A stretch of DNA of 64,000 nucleotides from Paracoccus sp. S1E-3. Lineage in GTDB: Bacteria > Pseudomonadota > Alphaproteobacteria > Rhodobacterales > Rhodobacteraceae. Every line of letters starts with the position of its first letter. The stretch's first letter is position 1. The DNA is taken from positions 1,488,001 to 1,552,000 of the forward strand of contig NZ_JACEMU010000004.1 of assembly GCF_013868135.1 (NCBI RefSeq), given 5' to 3'. The notes under the pieces are model-generated. The model was given only the letters and a program-made list of their open reading frames with translations. It made no database searches and was not told where the DNA came from. Shown here one piece after another: positions 26,870 to 36,721 of this stretch. The position numbers and the translations under genes are program-made.

Positions 26870-28354
26870 TTACTGCGCCGCGGCGGTGGTCGTCGCCGGT
26901 GCGGTTTCGACAGCGGCCGAGGTCTCGGTCCCCAGCCCCAGCGCGTCGCGCATGGTGAAGAACAGGTCGGTCTGATCGGTCAGGCCTGTCACATTCGCCG
27001 CCCCCGGACCGTAGGCCGCGACCCGCAGCTGCGCGCCGGTGTGACCCTGATCGTCGGCCACGTCGGCATTGCCGTAGTTGATGGCCATAACTGTATCGTC
27101 GGCGGTGTTGACCAGTTGGCTGAAGCCCGGCGTTTTCGAGTCGGGATAGACGATCTGGCTGGAATGGGCATGGTCGGCGGTGACGATGACCAGCGTATCG
27201 CCCTGCTCGCGGGCGAAGTTCAGCGCCACCTGCACGGCTTCGTCCAGATCCACCGTCTCGCCGATCTGACCGCAGGGATTGGCCGCATGGTCCTGCTTGT
27301 CGATCGAGGCACCTTCGACCTGCAGGAAGAAGCCCTTCTCGTTCGCGCTCAGCAGGCTGATCGCCTTTTCGGTCATCTGCGCCAGCGTCGGCACTTCGGC
27401 GCCGCGCTCGGCGTTCGGCTGGCAGGTGACAGCGGCCTGTTCCTGGATGCCGTTCACCACCGCTTGCGGACCCATCCAGCGCACCGGCATGTTGCCCGGC
27501 GCGAACAGGCCCAGAACCGGCTGTTCGTCATTGGCGCCATTGACGGCCTGCAGCTGCTCCAGCGTCTCGACCACCTGATAGCCGCGGGCACGGGCCTGCT
27601 CGATCAGGGGCTGGTCCTTCCACTCGCCGGCGCGGGCGACATCGTCGAAATACTTGCGGCCGCCGCCCAGCGTCACATCGGGGCGGGTGTTCAGCAGCTG
27701 TTCGGAAATCGAACCCAGACCGCCATTTTCCAGCGCGTTTTCCGCACATTTTTCAGCCGTCGAGGTCGGATCGTAGCATTTCCGCCCGCTGACATGGGCG
27801 ACCTGCACGGCGGGGGTGGCGTCCTGGATCTCGGAGGTCGAGACATCGCCCGTGGCCAGACCGGCCTTCTTGGCCATTTGCAGCAGCGTGGTCTGCGGCG
27901 CGCCCTTGATGTCGACCGAGATCGCGCCGTTATAGGTCTTCGTCCCCGTCGCCCAGGCGGTGCCCGAAGCAGCGGAATCGGTGACGTAATCGGGCTTGCC
28001 GTCCTTCATCAGCGCGTAATGGGTGTATTGGCCGGTCACCGGCAGCGCGTCCAACCCCTTGAAGGCCCCGCCCGCACCAAGCGCCACGTTGCGCGCGATG
28101 GTGATTTCGGAATCGCCCATGCCGTCACCGATCAGCAGGATCACGTTCTTGGCCTTGCCGCCCTTGATCGCCGCAGTGAAGGCCTCGGTGATGTCGCCCG
28201 ACAGGCGGCGCGCGCCCCCATTGACCGCGATCTCGCCCTTGTGGGTGCGGTCCAGCAGCGCGCCTTCATCGACGGATTGCGCGAAAGCCGCGCCGCCGAG
28301 CCCGGCGGCAAGAATGGCGGTCGAGGCGCAGAGGGTTGCGAAAGTCCTGGTCAT
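26870..28354 (-). CDS. phoA: Alkaline phosphatase (PhoA family), periplasmic
   Basis: Releases phosphate from organic monoesters in the periplasm. The 494 residues begin with a signal peptide ([20 protein letters not shown] ... AFAQ). The metal site [13 protein letters not shown], the nucleophile Ser in [25 protein letters not shown], the Cys-bounded loop [25 protein letters not shown] and [13 protein letters not shown] are all present, as in E. coli PhoA. It ends in a low-complexity Ala/Thr tail. A candidate Pho box lies 63-95 bases upstream, so induction by phosphate starvation through PhoB is likely. It is inserted between rpsO and pnp. Confidence 0.93.
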   Translation of the reverse strand: MTRTFATLCASTAILAAGLGGAAFAQSVDEGALLDRTHKGEIAVNGGARRLSGDITEAFTAAIKGGKAKNVILLIGDGMGDSEITIARNVALGAGGAFKGLDALPVTGQYTHYALMKDGKPDYVTDSAASGTAWATGTKTYNGAISVDIKGAPQTTLLQMAKKAGLATGDVSTSEIQDATPAVQVAHVSGRKCYDPTSTAEKCAENALENGGLGSISEQLLNTRPDVTLGGGRKYFDDVARAGEWKDQPLIEQARARGYQVVETLEQLQAVNGANDEQPVLGLFAPGNMPVRWMGPQAVVNGIQEQAAVTCQPNAERGAEVPTLAQMTEKAISLLSANEKGFFLQVEGASIDKQDHAANPCGQIGETVDLDEAVQVALNFAREQGDTLVIVTADHAHSSQIVYPDSKTPGFSQLVNTADDTVMAINYGNADVADDQGHTGAQLRVAAYGPGAANVTGLTDQTDLFFTMRDALGLGTETSAAVETAPATTTAAAQ

Positions 28355-28416
28355 ATCGGTCTCACTTCTTGGGAGGGGTTCGTCTCGCCCCGTGCCCTAC
28401 GCTTCGAAAAAGACGC

Positions 28417-28449
28417 TTTCGCGACAGTCGAACGATAGTTTCGTGACGA
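28417..28449 (-). promoter_or_regulatory. Candidate Pho box upstream of phoA
   Basis: On the minus strand three 7-mers recur every 11 bases: TCGTCAC-GAAA, CTATCGT-TCGA, CTGTCGC-GAAA. The period and the CTGTCA(T/C) likeness (five to six of seven matches each) fit the PhoB-binding consensus of direct 7-mers with 4-base A/T-rich spacers. It lies 63-95 bases before the phoA ATG. Confidence 0.6.
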
Positions 28450-28515
28450 ACCACTCGGGGTGCTAGACAGCGCCGCCCGGTCTTGCCAATCTTCGCTGGC
28501 GCGAAAGGGAAAATC

Positions 28516-29124
28516 ATGACCAAACCCGCCAAACCCCTGCCCGACGACCGCGTCCGGTTGGACGCCTTCTTTTCGCATCAGACCACGTGGCGCGACGAAT
28601 TGCTTGCGCTGCGCGCGATCCTGCTGGACGCCGGCCTGACCGAAACATTCAAATGGTCTTCACCTGTCTATACCGCCCATGGCGGCAATGTGGCGATCAT
28701 CTGGGGCTTCAAGGACCGTGCCGCCATCGGCTTTTTCAAGGGCGTGCTGATGCAGGATCCCGAACACCTGCTGGAAGCGCCGGGCGACAATTCGCGCAGC
28801 TCTCGGGTGATCAATTTCACCAGTCTCGATCAGATCAAGGGCGCCGCGCCGGTGCTGCGCGCCTATCTGGCCGAGGCGAGCCGGATCGAGGAACAGGGGC
28901 TGAAGGTCGATCTGCCCAAGGACGATCTGGAATATCCCGAGGAACTGGTCAGTCGCCTGGACGGCGACCCCGACTTCCGCGAGGCGTTCGAGGCGCTGAC
29001 GCCGGGTCGCCGCCGCAGCTGGGTGCTGCATTTCGGGGGCGCCAAACAGGCGGCCACTCGCGTGGCGCGGATCGACAAGGCCGCCCCGAAAATTCTCGCG
29101 GGCAAGGGCTTCAACGACCGCTGA
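28516..29124 (+). CDS. YdeI/OmdA-like DUF1801-family protein
   Basis: 202 residues: an N-terminal DUF1801 fold (WRDELLALRAILLDAGLTET, FKWSSPVYTAHGGNVAIIWG, RAAIGFFKGVLMQDPEHLLE, INFTSLDQIKGAAPVLRAYL) and the C-terminal YdeI cap (FEALTPGRRRSWVLHFGGAK, AATRVARIDKAAPKILAGKG). Relatives are linked in the literature with stress resistance, but the activity is not established. ATG 28516 has AAAGGGA upstream. Divergent from phoA, so it may share the regulatory region holding the Pho box. Confidence 0.88.
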   Translation: MTKPAKPLPDDRVRLDAFFSHQTTWRDELLALRAILLDAGLTETFKWSSPVYTAHGGNVAIIWGFKDRAAIGFFKGVLMQDPEHLLEAPGDNSRSSRVINFTSLDQIKGAAPVLRAYLAEASRIEEQGLKVDLPKDDLEYPEELVSRLDGDPDFREAFEALTPGRRRSWVLHFGGAKQAATRVARIDKAAPKILAGKGFNDR

Positions 29125-29155
29125 GCGCCCCGGCAGGCGCGCCGCCGGGCCCAAC

Positions 29156-29187
29156 GAAAAACGCCCGCGGCCGAAGCCACGGGCGTG
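29156..29187 (-). terminator. rpsO terminator
   Basis: Stem ACGCCCG...CGGGCGT extended by GGC/GCC around a CGAA loop; on the minus strand it is followed by TTTTT. Confidence 0.8.
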
Positions 29188-29220
29188 ATCCGTTCCTGCC
29201 GCGCCAGAAGGCGCTGCGGA

Positions 29221-29490
29221 TCAGCGACGGATGCCCAGACGCTTGATGAGGTCCTGGTAACGGGCCTCTTCCTTGCCCTTCAGGTAGTCCAGCAGCTTGC
29301 GGCGCTGAGCCACCAGCTTCAGAAGCCCACGACGGCTGTGGTTGTCCTTCTTGTGGGTCTTGAAGTGCTCGGTCAGGGTCGAAATGCGCGAGGTCAGAAT
29401 CGCGACCTGAACTTCGGGGGAACCGGTATCGCCTTTTTTGGTGGCGAATTCGTTCATCAGGCGATTCTTTTCTTCAACAGTAATCGACAT
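29221..29490 (-). CDS. rpsO: 30S ribosomal protein S15
   Basis: The 89-residue primary 16S rRNA-binding protein. It starts [20 protein letters not shown] and contains [40 protein letters not shown] and [20 protein letters not shown], all S15 signatures, at the usual length. A good GGAGA site precedes the ATG. An intrinsic terminator follows, so it is probably transcribed alone rather than with pnp, which lies 3 kb further along the same strand. Confidence 0.98.
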   Translation of the reverse strand: MSITVEEKNRLMNEFATKKGDTGSPEVQVAILTSRISTLTEHFKTHKKDNHSRRGLLKLVAQRRKLLDYLKGKEEARYQDLIKRLGIRR

Positions 29491-29625
29491 CGGGGTCTCC
29501 TTTCAGAAACAGTGGGTTATGGCGCAGCCCGGGATGTCGTCCAGAACCGGCCCATGGAGGAAGCATCGCAGGGTTTCGCCGGCGAACGCGCGCCTATACG
29601 CAGATTTTCCGGCAAATGAAAGCCT

Positions 29626-30534
29626 CTAGTCGTCCGGGCGGTGCAGAATGATGTCCTCCAGCGTCAGCCCCGCACCGCCCGCCAGCCGCGCCACCGGCTG
29701 ATCGTCGACCAGCAAGGTGGCGCTGCCGTCAGGGTTGTGACTGATGGTCAACTCGGAGTCGGGATGAGGGACCGCGATCTCGATCCGGTCGCCCTCGGCA
29801 TAGTCGGTGATCTGCACCACGCCATCCTCATCACCATAGACGACGAGGAAGGAATCATCGCCAGCATTCCCCTCGAGCACGTCGCCGGCCGTGCCCACCA
29901 GCAGGTCGTCGCCGTCGCCACCCCGCAGCGTATCCGCGCCCTTGCCGCCCGTCAGGGTGTCATGGCCCAGGCCGCCGTCCAGATCGTCATTGCCGTCCCC
30001 GCCATCCAGCACGTCATCGCCGTTCTCGCCCCGCAGCCAGTCATCCCCGACGTCGCCCGCCAGATCGTCGTCGCCTGCGCCGCCAAACAGGTGGTCATCG
30101 CCCGCGCCCCCCTGCAACTTGTCTTGGCCGTCCGCCGCAGGGATGTCCTGCGAACCGGCGCTGTCCGCTGCCGCGTCGTCCCAGTCATCGCTGGCGTCAT
30201 CCCCGTGCAGCCAGTCATCGCCGTCCAGCCCTTCCAGCGTGTCAGTCCCCGCCCCGCCCGAAAGCGTGTCGCGGCCCGCGCCCCCCGTCACCAGATCGTC
30301 GTCGTTCCCCCCGGCCAGCACGCGGCCTTCCACAACAGGTTCGTCGGGCGCTAGGTCATCCTCATCCGTCCCTTCGTCATCGGTCGGACCATCGCCGCCA
30401 GAGGGCTCGATCCTCGGATCGTCTTCCCCCTCCTGCCCGAAGCCCGCATCCTCCGCCGCGTCGTCGCTATTGCCAAAAATTTCCAACGCGGCACCGGCCG
30501 CCAAGGCGCCCAGAACGCCCGCGAGAATCAGCAT
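29626..30534 (-). CDS. RTX-type calcium-binding repeat protein
   Basis: 302 residues. A hydrophobic N-terminus (MLILAGVLGALAAGAALEIF) is followed by a very acidic linker (residues ~22-65) and about a dozen GGxGxDxxx nonapeptides (VTGGAGRDTLSGGAGTDTLE, FGGAGDDDLAGDVGDDWLRG and others) that form a calcium-bound beta roll, then a beta-rich C-terminal domain ending LTLEDIILHRPDD. The N-terminal hydrophobic segment is too long for a cytoplasmic protein and suggests membrane anchoring; relatives leave by type I secretion. No protease or lipase domain is present, so function is unknown. ATG 30534 has GAGG nearby. Confidence 0.82.
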   Translation of the reverse strand: MLILAGVLGALAAGAALEIFGNSDDAAEDAGFGQEGEDDPRIEPSGGDGPTDDEGTDEDDLAPDEPVVEGRVLAGGNDDDLVTGGAGRDTLSGGAGTDTLEGLDGDDWLHGDDASDDWDDAAADSAGSQDIPAADGQDKLQGGAGDDHLFGGAGDDDLAGDVGDDWLRGENGDDVLDGGDGNDDLDGGLGHDTLTGGKGADTLRGGDGDDLLVGTAGDVLEGNAGDDSFLVVYGDEDGVVQITDYAEGDRIEIAVPHPDSELTISHNPDGSATLLVDDQPVARLAGGAGLTLEDIILHRPDD

Positions 30535-30606
30535 ATCACACCTCACCAGTTGAGGCAGAACATAGCCCAGACATGGCCGCCCCATCCGACCAATCTTGAA
30601 CCAGAG

Positions 30607-31143
30607 TTAATCCGCCGCGCGCCACTCGCCGGGCGCAAGCCCGTCCAGCGTCCAGGCGCCGACCTGCCAGCGCACCAGCCGCAGCGTCGGCAGACCGACG
30701 GCGGCGGTCATGCGGCGGACCTGGCGGTTGCGCCCTTCGCGGATGGTCAGGCGCAGCCACGCATCCGGAACGGTCTTGCGCACCCTGACCGGCGGGTCGC
30801 GCGGCCACAGATCGGGCGGCGCGATCAGCTCGGCCTGCGCGGGCAGCGCGGGGCCGTCCTTCAGCAGGACCCCCTTCGCCAGTGCCGCAAGCTGGGCCGC
30901 GTCCGGCGCGCCCTCGACCTGCACCAGATAGGTCTTTTCCATCTTGTGCTTCGGATCGCTGATGCGCGCCTGCAAGCGGCCGTCGTCGGTCAGCAGCAGA
31001 AGCCCCTCGCTGTCCATATCCAGCCGCCCGGCGGGATAGACGCCCTTCACCTTGACGTAATCGGCCAGCGTCGGGCGCGGATCGGCCGATTGGTCGGTGA
31101 ATTGCGGCAGCACGCCATAAGGCTTGTTCAGCAGGATCAGCAT
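30607..31143 (-). CDS. 23S/16S rRNA pseudouridine synthase, RsuA/RluE family
   Basis: 178 residues without an S4 domain. It starts [20 protein letters not shown] and carries the catalytic Asp in [20 protein letters not shown], then [32 protein letters not shown] and [20 protein letters not shown], which is the full motif set of the family. Absence of S4 and the short length point to the RluE (23S U2457) branch, but the exact uridine is inferred. It stands between the RTX gene and the leu cluster. Confidence 0.9.
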   Translation of the reverse strand: MLILLNKPYGVLPQFTDQSADPRPTLADYVKVKGVYPAGRLDMDSEGLLLLTDDGRLQARISDPKHKMEKTYLVQVEGAPDAAQLAALAKGVLLKDGPALPAQAELIAPPDLWPRDPPVRVRKTVPDAWLRLTIREGRNRQVRRMTAAVGLPTLRLVRWQVGAWTLDGLAPGEWRAAD

Positions 31144-31226
31144 AATGTCCTGTTACCTTGCCCGCCGCCGGACGCAAGCTCCCGAATCCCTTGCCTCGGC
31201 AGCGCGAGGGGCCTAAATTGCTTGTC

Positions 31227-31313
31227 ATGATGCGCTATTTCAACATTCACGACCGCGCCCGCCTGCCGGGTCGCTTTTACGGCGAAAGCCTGTCCGTGAC
31301 TGCCCGCCTGTGA
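31227..31313 (+). CDS. Possible 28-residue upstream reading frame before leuC
   Basis: Reads [20 protein letters not shown] followed by SLSVTARL, 53 bases before leuC. The frame has three Leu codons, not a run of them, and no terminator/antiterminator pair follows it, so it does not look like a classical leucine attenuator. A weak candidate only. Confidence 0.25.
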   Translation: MMRYFNIHDRARLPGRFYGESLSVTARL

Positions 31314-31366
31314 TCTCGGCTCCTGCCCGATCACCCCGAAAGCCATTCCTTTACAAGAGAACAGCC

Positions 31367-32803
31367 ATGACCGGCACCACCAACGCGGGCGCGCCCCGCA
31401 CGCTCTATGACAAGATCTGGGACGCCCATATCGTCGACACAACCGAGGACGGCACCTCGATCCTGTATATCGACCGCCATCTGGTCCACGAGGTCACCAG
31501 CCCCCAGGCCTTCGAGGGCCTGCGCATGGCCGGCCGCAAGGTCCGCCGCCCGGACCAGACGATCGCCGTGCCCGACCATAACGTGCCGACCACCGCCGAC
31601 CGGGTGAACGGGATCGAGAACCCCGAGGGCCGCATTCAGGTCGCGGAACTGGACAAGAATGCCCGCGAATTCGGGCTGAACTACTATCCGATGAACGATA
31701 TCCGGCAGGGCATCGTGCATATCGTCGGCCCCGAACAGGGTTGGACGCTGCCCGGCATGACGGTCGTGTGCGGCGACAGCCACACCGCCACCCATGGCGC
31801 CTTCGGCGCGCTGGCGCATGGCATCGGCACCTCGGAAGTGGAACATGTTCTGGCCACCCAGACGCTGATCCAGAAGAAATCCAAGAACATGAAGGTCGAG
31901 ATCACCGGCAAGCTGCGCCCCGGTGTGACCGCGAAGGACATCACGCTGTCGGTGATCGGCGCCACCGGCACCGCCGGCGGCACCGGCTATGTCATCGAAT
32001 ATTGCGGCGAGGCGATCCGCGACCTGTCCATGGAGGGCCGCATGACGGTCTGCAACATGGCCATCGAAGGCGGCGCCCGCGCCGGGCTGATCGCGCCGGA
32101 TGAAAAGACCTTCGCCTATGTGATGGGCCGCCCACATGCGCCGAAAGGCGCCGCCTGGGAAGCCGCGCTGAACTGGTGGAAGACGCTTTACTCCGATGAC
32201 GACGCGCATTGGGACAAGATCATCACCATCAGGGGCGAGGATATCGCCCCGGTCGTGACCTGGGGCACCTCGCCCGAGGATGTGCTGCCGATCACCGGCA
32301 AGGTCCCTGCCGCCGAGGATTTTGAAGGCGGCAAGGTCGCCGCTGCCCAACGCTCGCTGGATTATATGGGCCTGACGCCGGGCATGGCGCTGACCGATAT
32401 CAGGATCGACGCGGTGTTCATCGGGTCGTGCACCAATGGCCGGATCGAGGATCTGCGCGCCGCCGCCGGTATCCTGAAGGGCCAGAAACTGGCCGAGGGC
32501 GTGCGCGGCATGGTGGTGCCGGGCTCGGGTCTGGTGCGCCTGCAGGCGGAAGAAGAAGGTCTCGACAAGATCTTCACCGATGCCGGCTTCGAATGGCGTC
32601 TTGCGGGCTGCTCGATGTGTCTGGGCATGAACCCCGACCAGCTGGCACCGGGCGAGCGTTGCGCCGCCACCTCGAACCGCAATTTCGAGGGGCGCATGGG
32701 CTATAAGGGCCGCACGCATCTGATGTCGCCGGTCATGGCCGCCGCAGCCGCCATCGCCGGCCATCTGGTCGATGTGCGCGAGGTGATGGCCGAAACCGCC
32801 TGA
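31367..32803 (+). CDS. leuC: 3-isopropylmalate dehydratase large subunit
   Basis: Isomerises 2- to 3-isopropylmalate with LeuD in leucine synthesis, using a 4Fe-4S cluster. The 478-residue protein starts [20 protein letters not shown] and has the aconitase-family motifs [37 protein letters not shown] and [20 protein letters not shown], which provide the three cluster Cys ligands. ATG 31367 with AGAGAA upstream fits; the longer frame to 31310 does not match the family. A DUF4396 gene lies between it and leuD. Confidence 0.97.
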   Translation: MTGTTNAGAPRTLYDKIWDAHIVDTTEDGTSILYIDRHLVHEVTSPQAFEGLRMAGRKVRRPDQTIAVPDHNVPTTADRVNGIENPEGRIQVAELDKNAREFGLNYYPMNDIRQGIVHIVGPEQGWTLPGMTVVCGDSHTATHGAFGALAHGIGTSEVEHVLATQTLIQKKSKNMKVEITGKLRPGVTAKDITLSVIGATGTAGGTGYVIEYCGEAIRDLSMEGRMTVCNMAIEGGARAGLIAPDEKTFAYVMGRPHAPKGAAWEAALNWWKTLYSDDDAHWDKIITIRGEDIAPVVTWGTSPEDVLPITGKVPAAEDFEGGKVAAAQRSLDYMGLTPGMALTDIRIDAVFIGSCTNGRIEDLRAAAGILKGQKLAEGVRGMVVPGSGLVRLQAEEEGLDKIFTDAGFEWRLAGCSMCLGMNPDQLAPGERCAATSNRNFEGRMGYKGRTHLMSPVMAAAAAIAGHLVDVREVMAETA

Positions 32804-32808
32804 GCACC

Positions 32809-33300
32809 ATGGAGCCGCACCACCACCAGCACCGCCGGTCGGGCAGCGAGGACGGCCCCACGCTCAACGCGCTTGCGCGGGCGGCGACCATCCATTGCCT
32901 GACCGGCTGCGCCATCGGCGAGGTGCTGGGCATGGTGATCGGGACCGCGCTGCACTGGTCAAATCTGGCGACGGTCGTGTTGTCGGTCGTTCTGGCCTTC
33001 ATCTTCGGCTATGCGCTGACCATGCGGCCGCTGCTGGCCTCCGGTATGGGCTTTGCGGCCGCCGCGAAGCTGGCGCTGGCGGCCGACACGGCCTCGATCA
33101 CCATCATGGAGATCGTCGACAACCTGATCATGCTGGTAGTCCCCGGCGCGATGGACGCGCATCTGTCCTCGCCGCTCTTCTGGATCACCCTCGTGCTGGC
33201 GCTCGGCATCGCGGGCCTCGCGGCTTTCCCGGTCAATCGCTGGCTCATCAAGCGGGGGCGTGGCCACGCCCTCGTTCATTCGCATCACAATCATGGCTGA
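32809..33300 (+). CDS. DUF4396 membrane protein with His-rich ends
   Basis: 163 residues with four hydrophobic segments (~residues 22-45, 48-70, 84-112 and 122-145). The segment [20 protein letters not shown] is the DUF4396 signature. Both termini are histidine-rich (EPHHHQHRR at the start, [10 protein letters not shown] at the end), which suggests metal binding. Function is not established; some relatives are copper- or metal-associated, and that is inference here. It begins five bases after leuC and ends 32 bases before leuD, so it is in the leu transcript despite no known role in leucine synthesis. Confidence 0.82.
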   Translation: MEPHHHQHRRSGSEDGPTLNALARAATIHCLTGCAIGEVLGMVIGTALHWSNLATVVLSVVLAFIFGYALTMRPLLASGMGFAAAAKLALAADTASITIMEIVDNLIMLVVPGAMDAHLSSPLFWITLVLALGIAGLAAFPVNRWLIKRGRGHALVHSHHNHG

Positions 33301-33332
33301 CGGCGCGCCCTCAGCCTTCCGAGGACATTGAA

Positions 33333-33938
33333 ATGGACAAGTTCACCACCCTGACCGCCGTCGCGGCCCCCATGCCGCTGGTCAATATCGACACCGACAT
33401 GATCATCCCGAAGCAATTCCTGAAAACGATCCATCGCACGGGTCTCGGCAAGAACCTGTTCGACGAGATGCGCTTCGACCGCGACGGCAACGAGATCGAG
33501 GATTTCGTGCTGAACCAGCCGGCCTGGCGCAAGGCCGAGATCATCGTCGCCGGCGACAATTTCGGCTGCGGATCGTCGCGCGAACATGCGCCCTGGGCAC
33601 TGCTAGATTTCGGCATCCGCTGCGTCATTTCGACCAGCTTTGCGGACATCTTCTTCAACAACTGCTTCAAGAACGGCATCCTGCCGGTCGTGCTGCCGGA
33701 AGACGCCGTGAAGGCGCTGATGGATGATGCGCGCAACGGCGCCAATGCCCGCCTGACCGTCGACTTGGAGGCGCAGACCGTGACCGCGCCGGACGGCACC
33801 GAATATCACTTCGACATCGACCCGACCCGCAAGCACAATCTGCTGAACGGGCTGGACGATATCGGCCAGACGATGGAACGCGGCGCCGCCATCGACGCCT
33901 TCGAGGCTGCGGCCCAACAGTCCCGCCCCTGGGTCTGA
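33333..33938 (+). CDS. leuD: 3-isopropylmalate dehydratase small subunit
   Basis: 201 residues: [40 protein letters not shown], the swivel-domain signature [20 protein letters not shown], and [15 protein letters not shown]. This is the partner of LeuC. GAGGACATTGAA precedes the ATG. The stop is followed eight bases later by the EEP gene, so they are probably co-transcribed. Confidence 0.97.
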   Translation: MDKFTTLTAVAAPMPLVNIDTDMIIPKQFLKTIHRTGLGKNLFDEMRFDRDGNEIEDFVLNQPAWRKAEIIVAGDNFGCGSSREHAPWALLDFGIRCVISTSFADIFFNNCFKNGILPVVLPEDAVKALMDDARNGANARLTVDLEAQTVTAPDGTEYHFDIDPTRKHNLLNGLDDIGQTMERGAAIDAFEAAAQQSRPWV

Positions 33939-33945
33939 TGCCGCC

Positions 33946-34995
33946 TTGGGTCTGAAGCCGGCCCTGCTGACACTGTTTTCGGCCGCCGCGCTGGCAAGTC
34001 CCGCGGTGGCCGAAACCCTTCGCATCGCCAGCTTCGATCCCGAACTGACCCGCAAGGGGCCGGGACTGCTGCTGCGCGACATCCGGCGCGGGAAGGACCC
34101 GCAGATCCTCGCCGCCGCCATGGTGATCGCCGAGGTCAACCCCGACGTATTGCTGCTGACCGGCTTCGACTGGGACCATGACCGCGCCGCCCTGCGCGCC
34201 TTCGCCCAGCTTCTGGCCCGCTCTGGCGTGGATTACCCCCATCTGCTGTCCCCGCAGCCCAATCGCGGCATGGCCAGCGGCGCTGATCTGGACGGCGACG
34301 GCAAGCTGGCCGAGGCCGACGATTCGCAAGGCTGGGGCAGCTTCACCGGCCAGAACGGCATGGCGATCCTGTCGCGAATCCCACTGGGAGAGGTCACCGA
34401 TTACGGCCCGACCCTGTGGCGCGATCTGCCGGGCCACCTCATCGGCGAAGCGCTGACACCCGAGGCGGCGGCGGTGCAGCGCCTGTCCAGCGGCGGCCAT
34501 TGGGATGTCGAAATCCTGACCCAGCCGCCGCTGCACCTGCTGGCCTTCGCCGCCACTGCCCCGGTCTTCGACGGCCCCGAGGATCGCAACGGCCGCCGCA
34601 ATCACGACGAAATCGCCTTCTGGAGGACACATCTGCCCGATGCACCTTTCGTGCTGGCCGGCAATGCCAATCTCGACCCGCAGGACGGCGACGGCCGGCA
34701 CGAGGCGATCCGCGCCCTGCTGGCCGACTCGCGCCTGACCGACCCGCTGCCCCGCAGCGACGGCGCAGAAGCCGCGCCGGACCCGGATCACAAGGGCGAT
34801 CCGGCGCTGGATACAGCCGATTGGCCCGATGGCAAGCCCGGCAACCTGCGGGTGACCTATGTTCTGCCCGCGCGGCGGCTGGCCGTCACCGGATCGGGGG
34901 TCTTCTGGCCGGCGAAAGGCCAGCCCGGATCGCAGGCCGCGGCGGCGGCCTCGCCCCACAAGCTGGTCTGGGTGGATCTGGAGATCGGCGGATGA
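33946..34995 (+). CDS. Exported endonuclease/exonuclease/phosphatase-family protein
   Basis: 349 residues beginning at TTG with a signal peptide (GLKPALLTLFSAAALASPAV A). The mature part shows the EEP fold: TLRIASFDPELTRKGPGLLL, EVNPDVLLLTGFDWD, MASGADLDGDGKLAEADDSQ, GQNGMAILSRIPL, RNHDEIAFWRTHLPDAPFVL, AGNANLDPQDGDGRHEAIRA and a final HKLVWVDLEI. The metal and catalytic positions (Asn/Asp in GNANLDPQDGD, His in SPHKLVWVDL) are recognisable. Substrate may be a phosphodiester or extracellular nucleic acid. The first conserved Asn-Glu pair is changed to SFDPE, so activity is uncertain. It lies in the leu cluster just after leuD. Confidence 0.8.
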   Translation: MGLKPALLTLFSAAALASPAVAETLRIASFDPELTRKGPGLLLRDIRRGKDPQILAAAMVIAEVNPDVLLLTGFDWDHDRAALRAFAQLLARSGVDYPHLLSPQPNRGMASGADLDGDGKLAEADDSQGWGSFTGQNGMAILSRIPLGEVTDYGPTLWRDLPGHLIGEALTPEAAAVQRLSSGGHWDVEILTQPPLHLLAFAATAPVFDGPEDRNGRRNHDEIAFWRTHLPDAPFVLAGNANLDPQDGDGRHEAIRALLADSRLTDPLPRSDGAEAAPDPDHKGDPALDTADWPDGKPGNLRVTYVLPARRLAVTGSGVFWPAKGQPGSQAAAAASPHKLVWVDLEIGG

Positions 34996-34997
34996 GC

Positions 34998-35486
34998 CTA
35001 GTTCTCCGCCGCAGGTGCGGTCGCTTCGGCGGCTGCGTTCCCGCCGTCATCCGACCCCTCGCCACCATCCGCCACCCCGCCGCCCATGGCGATCAGGTCA
35101 TCGATGATCGGGCGCGCGCGCGGCCCGATCCTGTCGCAGGTGGCGGGATCTTCCATCATCCGAAAGGCGGGGCCGTAATATTTGCGGTCATAGGTGGCGG
35201 GGTCGATCCCCAGCCGCGCCGCCAGCATGTCGCCGGTCCCGGTCAGCAGCATCCATTCCTCGTCGCTGATCCGGTAGTCTGGGCAGTTCGAGGTGACGAC
35301 GTTGATCTGCGCCAGCGCGGCCAGCAGCCGCTCGGCATCGCGATCCGAAATGCTGGCGAGATCGGGCAGCGGCACGGCCAGCTTGGCATCGGCGCGCAGC
35401 GCGGGCGCGGCCGCACTCCATACGGGGACGGCCATCAGAAGCGCGGCGAACAGGCGGTTCGGGAATCGTTTTTCGGCATTCTTCAT
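34998..35486 (-). CDS. Exported protein of unknown function
   Basis: 162 residues starting [20 protein letters not shown] with a likely signal peptide to about residue 32 (PALRA). The mature domain has two Cys ([15 protein letters not shown] and [13 protein letters not shown]) that could form a disulfide, conserved-looking aromatic patches ([14 protein letters not shown]), and a Gly/Asp/Ala-rich C-terminal tail. I recognise no family. It is convergent with the EEP gene, two bases apart, and opposite to the leu genes, so it interrupts that cluster. Confidence 0.7.
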   Translation of the reverse strand: MKNAEKRFPNRLFAALLMAVPVWSAAAPALRADAKLAVPLPDLASISDRDAERLLAALAQINVVTSNCPDYRISDEEWMLLTGTGDMLAARLGIDPATYDRKYYGPAFRMMEDPATCDRIGPRARPIIDDLIAMGGGVADGGEGSDDGGNAAAEATAPAAEN

Positions 35487-35599
35487 CACCGCCGACTCGG
35501 CCCGATCCGCACGCATTCCGCAACCCAATTCACCGTGAACTTGACCAGATCAGGTGCCGGCGTTACCCCACGTTCAACCCCGAAAAAGACGAGGAACCC

Positions 35600-36721
35600 A
35601 TGTCCGATTATTCCCTGCTGATCCTGCCCGGCGATGGCATCGGCCCCGAGGTGATGGCCGAGGTCCGCAAGATCATCGGCTGGTTCGAGGCAAATCGCGG
35701 TATGCGCTTCGACGTTTCCGAAGATCTGGTCGGCGGTGCAGCCTATGATAGGCATGGCAAGCCGCTGGCCGACGAAACCATGGCCAAGGCGCAAGAGGTG
35801 GATGCGGTCCTGCTGGGCGCGGTCGGTGGCCCGAAATACGACAATCTCGACTTTTCCGTGAAGCCCGAGCGCGGGCTGCTGCGCCTGCGCAAGGAAATGG
35901 ACCTGTTCGCCAACCTGCGCCCGGCGCAATGCTTCGATGCGCTGGCGGATTTCTCCTCGCTCAAGCGCGATATCGTCGCGGGCCTCGACATCCTGATCGT
36001 GCGCGAACTGACCTCGGGCGTGTATTTCGGCGAGCCGCGCGGCATCCATTCCGACGACAACAATCCCGATAACGAAGGCGGCCGCGTCGGCGTGAACACC
36101 CAGCGCTACACCTCGGGCGAGATCCGCCGCGTGGCACGCGCCGCGTTCGAACTGGCGCGCAAGCGCGGCAATCGCGTCTGCTCGATGGAAAAGGCCAATG
36201 TGATGGAATCGGGCATCCTCTGGCGCGAGGAGGTGCAGTGGGTTCATGACAACGAGTATCCCGATGTCGAGCTGTCGCATATGTATGCCGATAACGGCGC
36301 CATGCAGCTGGTGCGCAACCCACGCCAGTTCGACGTGATCGTGACCGATAACCTGTTCGGCGACATCCTGTCGGACGCCGCCGCCATGCTGACCGGCAGC
36401 TTGGGGATGCTGCCCTCTGCCAGCCTCGGCGCGCCGATGGAAAACGGCCGCCCGAAGGCGCTGTATGAACCGGTCCACGGCTCGGCGCCCGACATTGCCG
36501 GCCAGGGCCGCGCCAACCCGATCGCCTGCATCCTCAGCTTCGCGATGGCGCTGCGCTATTCCTTCGGCGAGGGTCAGGCGGCCGACGATCTGGAAAAGGC
36601 GGTGGAACGCGTGCTGGCCGATGGCGTCCGCACCGCCGACCTGATGGGGCCGGACGGGGGCACCCCGGTTTCGACCAGCGAAATGGGCGATCTGATCGTC
36701 GACGCACTGGCGAGGGGCTAA
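35600..36721 (+). CDS. leuB: 3-isopropylmalate dehydrogenase
   Basis: Oxidatively decarboxylates 3-isopropylmalate, NAD-dependent, third step of leucine synthesis. The 373 residues include [33 protein letters not shown], the substrate loop [55 protein letters not shown] (metal Asp residues) and [20 protein letters not shown] (NAD site). The motif [10 protein letters not shown] distinguishes it from isocitrate dehydrogenase. GAGGAA lies before the ATG. Confidence 0.97.
   Translation: MSDYSLLILPGDGIGPEVMAEVRKIIGWFEANRGMRFDVSEDLVGGAAYDRHGKPLADETMAKAQEVDAVLLGAVGGPKYDNLDFSVKPERGLLRLRKEMDLFANLRPAQCFDALADFSSLKRDIVAGLDILIVRELTSGVYFGEPRGIHSDDNNPDNEGGRVGVNTQRYTSGEIRRVARAAFELARKRGNRVCSMEKANVMESGILWREEVQWVHDNEYPDVELSHMYADNGAMQLVRNPRQFDVIVTDNLFGDILSDAAAMLTGSLGMLPSASLGAPMENGRPKALYEPVHGSAPDIAGQGRANPIACILSFAMALRYSFGEGQAADDLEKAVERVLADGVRTADLMGPDGGTPVSTSEMGDLIVDALARG

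Noticed and set aside
29641-30553. Plus-strand frames rich in Ser/Pro opposite the RTX gene at 29626-30534
   Set aside because: They are the antisense image of the GGxGxD repeats.
31227-31313. Leucine attenuator upstream of leuC
   Set aside because: The short frame has only scattered Leu codons and no terminator/antiterminator hairpins follow, so I keep it only as a weak frame, not as an attenuator.
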